Source: Methanolinea sp.
GTDB taxonomy: Archaea > Halobacteriota > Methanomicrobia > Methanomicrobiales > Methanospirillaceae
DNA length: 64,000 nucleotides
Assembly (NCBI GenBank): GCA_016699325.1
Contig: CP064971.1
Location: 62,001 to 126,000, forward strand
Direction: 5' to 3'
Both the position numbers and the translations under genes were made by a program. The notes under the pieces are model-generated. The model was not told the origin of the DNA. It saw nothing but the letters and a program-made list of their open reading frames with translations, and searched no databases. Shown piece after piece: positions 19,510 through 28,526 of the stretch; positions within the stretch are counted from its first letter, which is position 1, and each line of letters opens with the position of its first letter.

Positions 19510-20121
19510 ATGGAAAACCTGTATTCGCTCCCCAAGCTCCCTTATGCCTACAATGCACTTGCACCGTACATCTCGGAAGACCAGCTCACCCTGCATCACA
19601 CAAAGCACCACCAGGCCTATGTCAACGGGGCAAATGCCATCTTTGAGAGATGTGCGAAAGCAAGGAAGGAAAAGACGGATTTCGACGTCAAGGCAACGGC
19701 AAAGGAATTATCGTTTCATATCGGCGGAAACGCGCTTCACGGCCTATTCTGGCAGAACCTTGCGCCGGCTGGCACGGGCGGAGGTGGTATGCCGGCGGGG
19801 AGCCTGGCCTCGGCAATCGATGCCGGGTTCGGAGGATTCGATCGCTTTAAAAAAGAGTTTTCCACGGCAGCAAACAGTGTCGAAGGATCGGGCTGGGCCG
19901 CACTGGCGTACTGCACCCAGACAGGAAGGCTTCTGATAATGCAGATCGAAAAGCACAACCTGAACGTGTTTCCGGGGTACCCGATCCTCATGGTCCTCGA
20001 TGTCTGGGAGCATGCTTACTACCTTGACTATAGAAACGACCGCGGTTCATTTGTCGAGGCGTTCTGGAACATCGTGAACTGGGATACTGTCGGAAAACGC
20101 CTGGCCGGCCTCAGGCATTAG
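19510..20121 (+). CDS. sod: iron/manganese superoxide dismutase
   Basis: The 203-residue protein is a Fe/Mn-type superoxide dismutase, converting superoxide to oxygen and peroxide in the cytoplasm. The four metal ligands are visible: His29 in LHHTKHHQAYV, His77 in GGNALHGLFW, and Asp164 and His168 in VLDVWEHAYYLDY. Length and order match the family. Which metal is used cannot be decided safely from the sequence. The start has an ideal AGGAGGT ribosome-binding site, so strong translation is expected. It is a single gene followed by a T7 terminator. Confidence 0.96.
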   Translation: MENLYSLPKLPYAYNALAPYISEDQLTLHHTKHHQAYVNGANAIFERCAKARKEKTDFDVKATAKELSFHIGGNALHGLFWQNLAPAGTGGGGMPAGSLASAIDAGFGGFDRFKKEFSTAANSVEGSGWAALAYCTQTGRLLIMQIEKHNLNVFPGYPILMVLDVWEHAYYLDYRNDRGSFVEAFWNIVNWDTVGKRLAGLRH

Positions 20122-20128
20122 CCAGGCC

Positions 20129-20135
20129 TTTTTTT
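20129..20135 (+). terminator. Oligo-T terminator after sod
   Basis: A run of seven T residues starts eight bases after the stop codon, preceded by the GC-rich GCCAGGCC. Confidence 0.5.
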
Positions 20136-20521
20136 CGGGGTCCGGTAATCTCCAGGCTGACCGGCCCCCCGCACCCTTGGATCGGATGGTCCGCTTCCCC
20201 AGGAGAAAATCAGGGTTTAGACTTCCTGGTGCAACCTGACCGAAGAAACCATGCAGGATGCCTCCACCGACAGGAATGTCGGGGATTATGTCGAATAATC
20301 CTGCTGCCCGCCATGCGGGGCCCAAGAGCTGATCGGGATGACAGTTCTTCGCGGTCCGGGAGCGCCTGCCCGCCACCGGGTGCTGGGATGGGAAAGCCAG
20401 TGCCCTGGGCGCCTCCCTCATCCCGCACGGTACGGTTGACCGGGATCAACAACCTCCAATACGATGAGGCCACACTCCTGGCTCCCGGTGATGACAGTCG
20501 TCCCGGTAAAGCCGGACCGGT
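20136..20521 (+). other. Intergenic stretch without a recognisable gene
   Basis: About 385 bases between sod and the potassium channel gene. Frames on both strands lack motifs and start signals. No clear promoter for the channel gene is seen. Confidence 0.45.
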
Positions 20522-21475
20522 ATGCGGGAAAGCGAGCTATATATTCCCGACCCACGCAATCTTCTGTACCGAGCTGGTGGGCAATTGTACCGGCGCATCA
20601 AGAACAGGGTATACGAGATCGTTGACGTTGTCAGGGAAGGCGATACCGCAAGCATCGTATTCAATGGCTTTATCGTCGCCGTGATCGTCCTCAGCATCTT
20701 CGTCATCATGCTCGAGTCGATCCGGTCGGTATCGCTCGGGTTTGCTTATTTCTTCATCGTTTTCGAACTGATCTCCATCGGGATATTTACCATCGAGTAC
20801 ATCCTGCGGCTCTGGAGCTGCACCAGCAATCCAGCCTACGAACGACCCGCCACCGGAAGGCTCCGCTACGCCCTGACCCCGCTTGCCGTAATCGATCTGC
20901 TGGCAATCCTCCCGTTCTTCGTACCGTTCCTCCTCCCATTTGATTTACGCTTCATCAGGGTCATCAGGCTTGCCCGGATCTTCCGGCTGCTCAAGCTCGC
21001 CCGGTATTCGAGCGCCTTCCACCTGCTTGGCAGGGTAGTGAAGCGGGAAAAGGATGTCCTTGCGGTGATCATCTTCGTCATCACCATCCTCATCATCATC
21101 TCCTCGAGCCTGATGTACTACATAGAAAACCAGGCCCAGCCGGAAGCATTCTCAAGCATACCGGTCACAATGTGGTGGGCGGTTGAAACGCTCACCACCG
21201 TTGGATATGGGGATGTCTATCCGGTCACCTATGCCGGGAAGATCCTCGGGGCCCTTATCTCTTTCCTGGGAATCGGGCTGTTCGCGTTGCCTGCCGGTGT
21301 GCTGGCGGCAGGGTTTATCTCGGAACTGAAGGGTGAGGGAGACAACCAGTCCGCCGATTCGCCGGAGCACCAGCTCGAACTCCTGGAACGGCTGGCTCAC
21401 CTGAAGGAAGCCGGCTTCCTAACCGATGAGGAGTTCAAGGTTGAGAAAGAACGGATCATCGGGCTTGCCCGGTAA
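20522..21475 (+). CDS. voltage-gated potassium channel with SHOCT tail
   Basis: A 317-residue six-helix ion channel. The arginine-rich voltage sensor S4 is at residues 141-162 (DLRFIRVIRLARIFRLLKLA), and the pore filter TVGYGD is at 226-231 after the pore helix MWWAVETLT. The inner helix FLGIGLFALPAGVLAAGF follows. The C-terminus (about 283-316) ends LLERLAHLKEAGFLTDEEF, a SHOCT-type short domain. It should pass K+ across the cytoplasmic membrane in response to voltage. The ATG at 20522 has no clear ribosome-binding site. The 3' end abuts the remnant of another gene on the opposite strand. Confidence 0.93.
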   Translation: MRESELYIPDPRNLLYRAGGQLYRRIKNRVYEIVDVVREGDTASIVFNGFIVAVIVLSIFVIMLESIRSVSLGFAYFFIVFELISIGIFTIEYILRLWSCTSNPAYERPATGRLRYALTPLAVIDLLAILPFFVPFLLPFDLRFIRVIRLARIFRLLKLARYSSAFHLLGRVVKREKDVLAVIIFVITILIIISSSLMYYIENQAQPEAFSSIPVTMWWAVETLTTVGYGDVYPVTYAGKILGALISFLGIGLFALPAGVLAAGFISELKGEGDNQSADSPEHQLELLERLAHLKEAGFLTDEEFKVEKERIIGLAR

Positions 21476-21477
21476 GG

Positions 21478-21630
21478 CTTTCCCCGCTGCAGGGCATCTA
21501 TGGTCGAGACCTGGTAGAGGATATCCCGGCCTGCCGTGGTATTTCCCCCCGACATGCCGCACAGTATAGCACCTGCAAGAATTGTGATGGCTGCGAGAGT
21601 GAATAAGAGGAATCTCTGTGGGCGATCCAT
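21478..21630 (-). pseudogene. 5' remnant of an acetolactate decarboxylase gene
   Basis: On the minus strand an ATG with GGTG upstream opens a frame encoding a signal-peptide-like start (MDRPQRFLLFTLAAITILAG), then DILYQVSTIDALQRG. The last segment matches the beginning of mature acetolactate decarboxylases (usually LYQ-STIDAL). The frame then runs directly into the antisense of the potassium channel 3' end, so only about 45 N-terminal codons remain. The enzyme normally converts acetolactate to acetoin. The fragment is best read as a decayed or deleted gene. Confidence 0.6.
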
Positions 21631-22049
21631 GGTATTTCACCATCAACTCCAGGCGCTAAAAGGGTGGTGATCCCTTCTTATCACTCGGTCCGGTGCCCGC
21701 ACGCGATGCTCTCATCAATGACGATGGAAATGGCGCCGGGTGGAAAATACCGGCCAGAAACGGCTGCTTTCCTGTATCCGCCTGTATCTGCGGTATCAAA
21801 ATTCCGGTCCCCGGCCCATGAACCGGGATCCGCCACCCTTAACCTTTAAAGGCCGTGGACGGGATGATCCCATCCAGGGTATCTCTTCATCCCTCCTGTT
21901 TCGGGCCGGCCTGGGCCCTGAATGTAAAACAGACGAACCTGGGGGTTCATGGGTCCAACCGGCCACATGTTTTGATTATTTATCTCCCGTTCCAGAGGAA
22001 ATAAGCAGGGGTGGAATCCGGACGGATTTTACCCCGGGAGGTTCATACA
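21631..22049 (+). other. Intergenic stretch without a recognisable gene
   Basis: About 420 bases. The longest frame (21740-22246) lacks motifs and a start signal. The TTTATCTCC element near 21980 may be part of the promoter of the small membrane protein that follows. Confidence 0.4.
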
Positions 22050-22211
22050 ATGACAATCATGACACGGGAGCTCGTGGGCGCCCTGGCGTGCCGGACACGG
22101 GAAGTGCTCCTTGCCCGAAGAGCTCTCTATGCCGCTGCAACCATCCAGGTGGCATCGGTCATCATACTTCTTGCAGGCCTTGCGGTCATGCACCATGTGT
22201 ATGTGACGTAA
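22050..22211 (+). CDS. small single-pass membrane protein, unknown function
   Basis: A 53-residue frame starting at an ATG with GGGAGGTT eight bases upstream. It has a basic N-terminal part (RTREVLLARRALYAA) and one hydrophobic helix, IQVASVIILLAGLAVMHHV. I do not recognise the family. The good ribosome-binding site and clear membrane segment support a real small protein, but nothing indicates its role. Confidence 0.45.
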   Translation: MTIMTRELVGALACRTREVLLARRALYAAATIQVASVIILLAGLAVMHHVYVT

Positions 22212-22395
22212 ACCAGCGGGATTGGAGGCGATCTGATAAAAAGTGATCAAGTCCACCGGGGATGTACCTGGCAATACAGGAAGATGGACGAGAACCAAAA
22301 CCGGCCCACCATGAAGATCCATCGTCGGATGGTTACATGGACCCTGCGAAGAGAGAATAATTTCTTCCAGGGTCCTCATCGCCGGATGGAGATAT

Positions 22396-22403
22396 AAAAA
22401 AAA
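22396..22403 (-). terminator. Oligo-T terminator after moeA
   Basis: Eight A residues on the plus strand read as T8 on the moeA strand, about 45 bases after its stop codon. Confidence 0.45.
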
Positions 22404-22447
22404 TCCCCCGTGTTGTTTGTTTCCCTCAAGGGACTCATGAATTTCTC

Positions 22448-23680
22448 TCATACTTTGCAGAAGGCATCCTGCATCAGCAGTTGGACGGGGAGCACCCATC
22501 CCGCTTCAAGATGATCGGATCCTTCGGGTATCGAGGCTACCGCTGTGGCTTTTACTATCGATGCCATGCGGCTTCGTTTTTCCATCGGATGAAAGCTTGG
22601 CAGGCCCTGGTCAAAAGCAAGCGTGCCGAAGAAGAAGTCGGTCCATTCCGCCTCGCCTCCCACGAGGTCGGAAGCGAGCCGGGCTTTTATCATGGGCAAC
22701 CCAGGGTCGGGGTGACCGGATAAAGCCCGCAGCCCGGGCAGGGCAATCTGGAGAAAGCCCACGACGTTTGACGGAGGTCCGCCGGGCAGCACGAATACTG
22801 GTTTTCCATTGAGCGTGCCAAACCCTGTTGCTTTTCCAGGCCCCATCCGGACATGGTGAAATACTTCCGTCCATCCCAGCCTTTCAAGAACCGAAGCGAC
22901 CATGTCGTGGTCTCCTGTCCATGCTCCCCCGCTGGTTATCACGGCATCGGTTTCTGCAGACAACCGCTGAATGATACGGGCGATGGCATCAGGGTCATCG
23001 TTCACAAGAGCCAGCGAGGGTTTCATTTTGTATCTGAGGCACCATCCTGCCAGGGTTATGATGTTACTTGCATAGAGTTTCCCCTCGGCCAGTGGTTTCC
23101 CGGGCTCGACGATTTCATCTCCCGTGCCGACAATCCCGACAACAGGGTTCTGGTAGACCGGGACCGTCGTATGACCGGCCACCGCCAGCAGTCCTGCCAT
23201 CAACGGCGATATCTGCTGGCCGGCCCGCAGAACGGATTTTCCACACGATATATCGCTGCCCTGGTGCAGGATATTGTTTGGTTTGGCACAGTTCTCGACC
23301 AGCACGTCATGGTCTCCGGGTTTGACAAATTCATCGGAGACTACGGCGGTAGCCCCGGTGGGGATCCGGGCACCGGTCAATACCCGGACCGCTGTTCCCG
23401 GAGTGACCTGAACGTCTTTTTTTCCTCCTGGCGAAAGAGTGCCCACGAGCCGCAGCCTGACAGGGTCGGTCCGGGTAGCATCGGCAACCTCATGAGCCAT
23501 TACCGCATAGCCGTCTTTCCTGGAGGTGTCCTCCGATGGTGAATCCACCAGGGAAAAGAGAGGTGCCGCGGCAACCCGGTCGATGCTGTCGACAAGGCCA
23601 ACTTTCTCGATGGGGAGCGGCCGTATGTTCTCCAGGGTCAGGCGCACTGCTTCTTTCAGGCCGATTGATATGCCGTTCAT
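22448..23680 (-). CDS. moeA: molybdopterin molybdenumtransferase
   Basis: About 410 residues. MoeA inserts molybdate (or tungstate) into adenylylated molybdopterin to finish the molybdenum cofactor, needed in methanogens for formylmethanofuran dehydrogenase and formate dehydrogenase. Family marks are DRVAAAPLFSLVDSP, RKDGYAVMAHE, RVLTGARIPTGATAVV, VVGIVGTGDEIVEPG, ITSGGAWTGDHDMV and PVFVLPGGPPSNVVGF. The ATG at 23680 is preceded by GAGGT five bases upstream; the longer frame to 23740 has no such signal. It is divergent from the radical SAM gene, which shares the short region 23681-23871. Confidence 0.93.
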   Translation of the reverse strand: MNGISIGLKEAVRLTLENIRPLPIEKVGLVDSIDRVAAAPLFSLVDSPSEDTSRKDGYAVMAHEVADATRTDPVRLRLVGTLSPGGKKDVQVTPGTAVRVLTGARIPTGATAVVSDEFVKPGDHDVLVENCAKPNNILHQGSDISCGKSVLRAGQQISPLMAGLLAVAGHTTVPVYQNPVVGIVGTGDEIVEPGKPLAEGKLYASNIITLAGWCLRYKMKPSLALVNDDPDAIARIIQRLSAETDAVITSGGAWTGDHDMVASVLERLGWTEVFHHVRMGPGKATGFGTLNGKPVFVLPGGPPSNVVGFLQIALPGLRALSGHPDPGLPMIKARLASDLVGGEAEWTDFFFGTLAFDQGLPSFHPMEKRSRMASIVKATAVASIPEGSDHLEAGWVLPVQLLMQDAFCKV

Positions 23681-23871
23681 GCCAACCTCTGTCCCGGGGA
23701 CGAAAATACCATCCCAGGGTAGACTTCTCCCTCTTCCCATTTAGCACCTGGGGTAGAAGCCTCTGTCCCGCTACCCATGATACCGTCTTTTCACCTGGAC
23801 GCCCCGGTAATCTTCCCTTTTTGCATCCATCAAGTTAATACGGTACCGGTGAAAAGAAGGTGCCGGTGTGT

Positions 23872-24918
23872 ATGCATCCTTGCACATGCTGCGGAAAGAA
23901 CCCGGCTGCCCGACATATCGGGCTCTGTGGCTCCTGCATCCGGTCGATGGGGCTTTCCGGCCTCTTTGCCAGGCTCCATGAAGAGGTGCGTGAATCGTCC
24001 GGTCTTCCTCCATCCCCGCCCCGGACACAGGGTGGGCAGGCATGCCGGATCTGTGCCAATGAATGCGTCCTTGTCGAGGGGGAACGCGGGTTCTGCGGAG
24101 TGAGAACCAACCACGGGAACAGGATAACGGCAATTTTACCGATGGGAAGCGCCTTTGCCCATGCCTACCTCGACCCGCTGCCGACAAACTGCTGTGCCGC
24201 CTGGTTCTGCCCGGCGTCCCGCGAACCCGGGTACAACCTTGCCATATTCTTTTACGGCTGCAACTTCAACTGCCTGTTCTGCCAGAACTGGACCCACAAG
24301 CTTATCCCGGCAGCCCCGGTACTGACCGAAGATGATCTTTTCAGACTGGCGAGCGCCGAAGATGTCCGGTGTATCTGTTTTTTTGGCGGATCGCCGGAGC
24401 CCCAGTTCCCGTTTGCACTCCGCGTGGCGAGGCGTATTTCCCGTGCGTACGGCACGTCGAAACACATCTGCTGGGAGTGGAATGGCGCCGGCAACCCCAG
24501 GCTCGTGGATCTGGCCACCCGTCTCTCAATGGATACTGGGGGGACTGTAAAATTCGATCTCAAGGCGTTTCATCCGGCTCTTCACCGGGCGCTCTGCGGA
24601 ACAGGGAATGAGCGCACGCTTGAAAACTTTGGCCGCGTCGCAGAGAGCACCCGGGGGACGGATACGCTCACCGCAACCACCCTGCTCGTACCTTACTACC
24701 TTGATGCCCGGGAAGTGGACGCGGTTGCCGGCTTCATTGCATCGCACGACGAGGATATCCCCTACTCGCTCCTGGTGTTCCACCCTGACTACCTGCTCAC
24801 CGACCTCCCGGTCACCCCACGGCGGCAGGTTGAAGAATGTGGTGCTGCGGCCCGGAAGCACCTGGGCCGCGTCCATATCGGGAACCTGGGCCTGCTGGCC
24901 CGGGAGAATTCTCGGTAA
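23872..24918 (+). CDS. radical SAM protein related to pyruvate formate-lyase activating enzymes
   Basis: About 348 residues. The iron-sulfur cluster motif CX3CX2C is seen as YGCNFNCLFCQNW near residues 130-137. FFGGSPEPQFP is the family GGE-like SAM-binding motif variant, and TVKFDLKAFHPALHRALCG follows. The N-terminus carries two extra cysteine groups (CTCCG...CGSC and CRICANECVLVEGERGFCGV), the latter a typical cofactor-site module of the archaeal AmmeMemoRadiSam/PflA-like group. Its substrate is unknown. The ATG at 23872 was chosen because of GGTG nine bases upstream; GTG codons at 23860 and 23866 are alternatives. Confidence 0.85.
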   Translation: MHPCTCCGKNPAARHIGLCGSCIRSMGLSGLFARLHEEVRESSGLPPSPPRTQGGQACRICANECVLVEGERGFCGVRTNHGNRITAILPMGSAFAHAYLDPLPTNCCAAWFCPASREPGYNLAIFFYGCNFNCLFCQNWTHKLIPAAPVLTEDDLFRLASAEDVRCICFFGGSPEPQFPFALRVARRISRAYGTSKHICWEWNGAGNPRLVDLATRLSMDTGGTVKFDLKAFHPALHRALCGTGNERTLENFGRVAESTRGTDTLTATTLLVPYYLDAREVDAVAGFIASHDEDIPYSLLVFHPDYLLTDLPVTPRRQVEECGAAARKHLGRVHIGNLGLLARENSR

Positions 24919-25617
24919 CAGCGAATGCCCGAAGGAGCTGTCCTCATTCCCTGATAACGGTTCCCTGGTTATGCCCTCTCCCACTATACAGATAGAAAGA
25001 TATTTACGATCGTAAAGCTATATAGGGGTTGCCTCAGGGAAGAACACCGGGGATACGTGCAGTGGCCTGACCAGCGTGGAGATCAAAACGGCTGGACGAT
25101 CTCCATTGCGCCAAAGAGGTCAGATACGCTGGGCCGAACAAATGTTCAAGAAGACCCGATGCAGCGGTGGAATGAATCAATCCATCCAAACGGCGTGATG
25201 ATGGATTGGTGGGAAAGACATTCCTCACGACTGGGCCGGGCAGAGGTCTCAAGGAACATGATGCCGTGCTACCACCAATAATCCGGTCAAAACAGCGGAA
25301 GACCGGGGCATGGCAAAGAGGCGGTAGTGCGGGGCTGATCCTGTGTTCCAGCAAGTACCCCCTGGGGCCCCTTCCTCTGGACATTCGATCGAACAATATT
25401 ATTTTCTATTCTTTCCAGTACCGCCCTGGGAATAGCTGCTTCTCTCGCCCCGGGAACGGGCACGACTGCCGTACGCCTCCGCGTTCTCGCACCGGTGAAA
25501 CAGTGGGCTCTCCCAGGAAAGAGATGACCTGCGTTGTTCAACAGATCGTTCTCTTCTCTTCGAGCCCCTGTTTGCGCATGCTTTCGTTTTTTCGAGAAGA
25601 ACATTCCCGAGAGCGCC
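24919..25617 (+). other. Long intergenic stretch with two palindromes, no gene
   Basis: Almost 700 bases between convergently read genes. No frame on either strand carries a family motif. It contains a perfect 14-bp palindrome followed by a TATA-like run (listed separately) and a 10-bp palindrome TTCGATCGAA at 25384-25393 next to an AT-rich tract. Either a small RNA or a lost gene would fit. Confidence 0.4.
25003..25016. promoter_or_regulatory. Perfect 14-bp palindrome beside a TATA-like element
   Basis: TTTACGATCGTAAA is fully self-complementary. It is followed at once by CTATATAGG (25018-25026), which resembles an archaeal TATA box on the plus strand. The arrangement looks like an operator overlapping a promoter, but no convincing gene follows. 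Confidence 0.35.
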
Positions 25618-25908
25618 CTATGTTCCAAGGGCCATTTCATACATCTGTTCAGGGAGCAGCGCGGTCATGGTCTCGGTGCTCACCGCACCACACTTGGCGA
25701 TCTTGATTATTATCTGGGCGAGGATTTCCGGGGACGGTGCGTCAACAATGGTGACAAAGTCGTACCGGCCGAAGGTATAGTAATGGCTGATGGTCGTTCC
25801 TCCGGCCGCTTTGATGATCTGTTCTGCCTGCTGGTCACGCTTTTTTGCGTCCTTCATCTTCGCAATGGCCGTATCGGACAGCTTTCCCAGGATAATGAAG
25901 AGTGGCAT
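25618..25908 (-). CDS. GYD domain protein
   Basis: About 96 residues starting MPLFIILGKLSDTAIAKMKD, with AGGTTISHYYTFGRYDFVTI and SPEILAQIIIKIAKCGAVST. This is the small alpha/beta GYD family, whose name comes from the Gly-Arg/x-Tyr-Asp turn seen here as FGRYDF. The function of the family is unknown. No Shine-Dalgarno precedes the ATG at 25908. TTTATGAG about 25 nt upstream could be a TATA box for a leaderless transcript. In-frame ATGs further upstream (25935-25941) are possible. Confidence 0.8.
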   Translation of the reverse strand: MPLFIILGKLSDTAIAKMKDAKKRDQQAEQIIKAAGGTTISHYYTFGRYDFVTIVDAPSPEILAQIIIKIAKCGAVSTETMTALLPEQMYEMALGT

Positions 25909-26087
25909 AGTGAGCGGGTAGGTACAGAGGCTCATAAACATAGTGCTGGGCATGTTCCCCGTCATGCAACGGCCCGGGGAACCGGTCGCATCGGGCCTCT
26001 CTGGAGGGACAGGGGCTTTTCCCACCGTGCTGGTGTTCGCGGCGGGCGTCCATGCCCCCGGTTATACGGAGCCTGCCTTCAAAACAA

Positions 26088-27008
26088 CTATCCTGACCCG
26101 AACTTCACCACGATGAAGATACCATAGGCAACCAGCATACCGATTGCCCAGAGCCGGGTCTGCACCCTGCCCCCGTAATAGAACCCGAAAATCCCTGCCG
26201 CAAACCCGGTCATCACCAGCGTGTCGGTGGATGCCTGGAGCGGAACGGTGGAAAAGCAGGAGTTCATCCCCAGGATGAACAGCAGGTTGAAGATGTTGCT
26301 TCCCACGATGTTTCCGATGGAGATGGCCGGGCTGTTCCTGACAGCGGCGACAACAGATGTGGCCAGTTCGGGAAGCGACGTCCCCACGGCGATGAGGGAG
26401 ATGCCGATGACATAGGGCGGGATATGGAAGATTTCTGCCATGTCGATCGCCGCGGTGATGAGGAGATGGGAGCCGATGAGTACGGCCAGGAGGCCGATGC
26501 CGGTCCAAAGAACCGGGTGACGTATGACGGCGGGCCGGGAGGCGTTGTTCTCCCGGGAATTTTTCCTGATGAAGAGAAGGATCCCTGCGAAGAGGAGGAG
26601 GAAGAGAATCCCGCTCATCCAGTCAAGCACTCCCCGGAGCGATAGGACCGCGTAGAGCAGGGTTGCGGCAAGCATCAGGAGCGAGTCTTTCAGGAACCGG
26701 GGACGGAGTTCCCGGGCGGTCGCCAGGGACGGGCTGATAATGACGCAGAGGGCGAGGATGAGGCCGATGTTGGCGATGTTGCTCCCGACGATGTTGGCAA
26801 GACCGATCTCCGGGTTGCCGGTCAGGACTGCTTCGGTGGTGACCGTGAGTTCAGGCAGCGATGTCCCAAAAGCGATCACGGTGAGCCCGATGGTCCCCGG
26901 AGACACCCCCATCCGGAAGGCGAGGGTTTCGGCACCCCGGACGGCACCATCAGCACCGGCGACAAGGAGAAAGAGCCCGGCGGCAAAGAGGATGAGGGAA
27001 AAGAACAT
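26088..27008 (-). CDS. Na+/Ca2+ exchanger family (CaCA) membrane protein
   Basis: A 306-residue, about ten-helix membrane protein with the two inverted alpha repeats of the cation/Ca2+ exchanger superfamily. Repeat 1 is IAFGTSLPELTVT with GLANIVGSNIANIG, and repeat 2 is IAVGTSLPELATSVVAA with SIGNIVGSNIFNLLF. The Glu of each GTSLPE motif and the Asn of GSNI are the ion-binding residues. It matches the YrbG-like subgroup and should export Ca2+ in exchange for Na+ or H+. It lies downstream of the serpin gene, from which a T9 tract separates it. Confidence 0.93.
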   Translation of the reverse strand: MFFSLILFAAGLFLLVAGADGAVRGAETLAFRMGVSPGTIGLTVIAFGTSLPELTVTTEAVLTGNPEIGLANIVGSNIANIGLILALCVIISPSLATARELRPRFLKDSLLMLAATLLYAVLSLRGVLDWMSGILFLLLFAGILLFIRKNSRENNASRPAVIRHPVLWTGIGLLAVLIGSHLLITAAIDMAEIFHIPPYVIGISLIAVGTSLPELATSVVAAVRNSPAISIGNIVGSNIFNLLFILGMNSCFSTVPLQASTDTLVMTGFAAGIFGFYYGGRVQTRLWAIGMLVAYGIFIVVKFGSG

Positions 27009-27036
27009 TCGTAATCTTCCACATTTGGCGCTGATG

Positions 27037-27045
27037 AAAAAAAAA
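27037..27045 (-). terminator. Oligo-T tract between serpin and exchanger genes
   Basis: Nine A residues on the plus strand give T9 on the minus strand, 57 bases after the serpin stop codon and 29 bases before the exchanger start. Confidence 0.5.
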
Positions 27046-27101
27046 GGTATCTTCGGCCCCGGTCATTTACCGGGCAACGCCCTAGGCGGGGTCAGGAAAA
27101 A

Positions 27102-28385
27102 TCAGGAGAGGGCCGGGTTCTCCACCCGTCCCATGAACAGGATCAGCCCGGTCTCATCGTCCTGGATGAAGAAGAGGAACGGATGGTCGGCCCGGAATAC
27201 CGGGACCGGATCAACCGGGGCAGACGCCCGCCCGACAATGACGGCGGTTGCAGCTGCCGCTTCGGTTCCTTCTTCATTCACATCGACGAATGCCTGGTGG
27301 ATCACGTTCGTGATCAGGAGGTCACGGGTGCCGTCCATTCCCGAAAGATCGGCCGCACCTGTAAAGGCAGTTGGCATCCCCATTGCCGAGAGGGGACCGG
27401 ACAGGAAGTATTTTGTCTCGAGCGTGAAGCGGGGGAGATACACCATGACCCGTTTCACGGTGAGGTTCTCCCGCAATTCGGCGAGCGTGTCGGCAGTGAG
27501 TGTTCCTTCAACAGCAGCCAGGGTTTCATCCCTGGGGAGGAGGACAAGCATTGACAGGGGTTTCCCGCTACCGGACTCGTACGGCATCATGAGCACCTGG
27601 AGGTCAGCGGTCTCCATGTACCCATAGGTGGCCTTTGTATCAGTCCGCTGCATCATGGGGATCTGCACGGTCGTGCCCCTACCGGTCCGGAACTCCTCCA
27701 CGGTGGTCTTCTCCTCGTCGAACTGTTTCACCCAGGTTCCCTTGAAGTAGACCGCGTTCGTGATAACCAGGCGGGTCAGCGGAGTGATGGACCCGGCCGG
27801 GATCAGGTCCGTGATCTTTTCCCGGGTCTTCTCCTCGACCCACCGGTTGATGGTAATCCGTGATGCATCCGGGCTCCCTATGAAGTCGAGGTTGGTCGTC
27901 TTTGCACCGTAGGCCCGATCAGCCATGTCAATATAATCCGGTAGGAACGGGTAGGTCTGTTCAGCCCAGAGCGCATTTGCGGCATGGAGCGAATAAGCAG
28001 GAGAACCACTGTTGATCCCTGCAATGAGCTCTTTATACCCTTCTCTCATCGTGGCGGTGTCTTTTGGGAAGTGGAAGACTTCCCGGATCTCGTGTGCCGT
28101 ATCCCCGCGGGCCCCTTCATAGGTAATTGCCAGCGCCGAGGAGATGCTGAACGGCGAGAAGAAGAGATTCTCCGCGTCGATTGCCTGGTCTTCTGACAGG
28201 TGTTTGTAGAGATCCAGGGCAAACTGGTTGTTGGCCGTAACGATGGGTGCCCGGTCATCAGCAGGTGGGACAGGAGGCGGGGGTTCCTGCCCAGCCTGAA
28301 TATCGGGGTTGGTGCAACCAGCAAGCACGAACATGGCTATGAGGAGTGATGCCAGCACAGGGAGGGACATGGTTGTATAACTCAT
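27102..28385 (-). CDS. lipid-anchored serpin (serine protease inhibitor)
   Basis: A 427-residue serpin. The N-terminus is a lipoprotein signal ending LLIAMFVLAG before Cys24, so the inhibitor should sit on the outer face of the membrane, behind a Pro-rich linker. The serpin fold is clear: NLFFSPFSISSALAITYEGA, LVITNAVYFKGTW, YLPRFTLET and HPFLFFIQD. The reactive-centre hinge EEGTEAAAATAV is the small-residue type of an inhibitory serpin. Counting from P17 places the scissile bond near Ala-Ser in VGRASAP, with Arg-Ala one position earlier, so the target is probably an elastase- or subtilisin-like or trypsin-like protease. Which protease it inhibits is unknown. Confidence 0.93.
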   Translation of the reverse strand: MSYTTMSLPVLASLLIAMFVLAGCTNPDIQAGQEPPPPVPPADDRAPIVTANNQFALDLYKHLSEDQAIDAENLFFSPFSISSALAITYEGARGDTAHEIREVFHFPKDTATMREGYKELIAGINSGSPAYSLHAANALWAEQTYPFLPDYIDMADRAYGAKTTNLDFIGSPDASRITINRWVEEKTREKITDLIPAGSITPLTRLVITNAVYFKGTWVKQFDEEKTTVEEFRTGRGTTVQIPMMQRTDTKATYGYMETADLQVLMMPYESGSGKPLSMLVLLPRDETLAAVEGTLTADTLAELRENLTVKRVMVYLPRFTLETKYFLSGPLSAMGMPTAFTGAADLSGMDGTRDLLITNVIHQAFVDVNEEGTEAAAATAVIVGRASAPVDPVPVFRADHPFLFFIQDDETGLILFMGRVENPALS

Positions 28386-28526
28386 TGATCTGTACTTGGC
28401 AGATGTCAGGTTAAACCTGGCGTTAGGTGCGGGAATCTTGGGATTTATCCATCGACAGGTTGCGGATAGGGGCCAGGGCCCTGGAGCGGGTCATGCCCGG
28501 TGGTGGAAAAATGAGAGGGAGTATCT

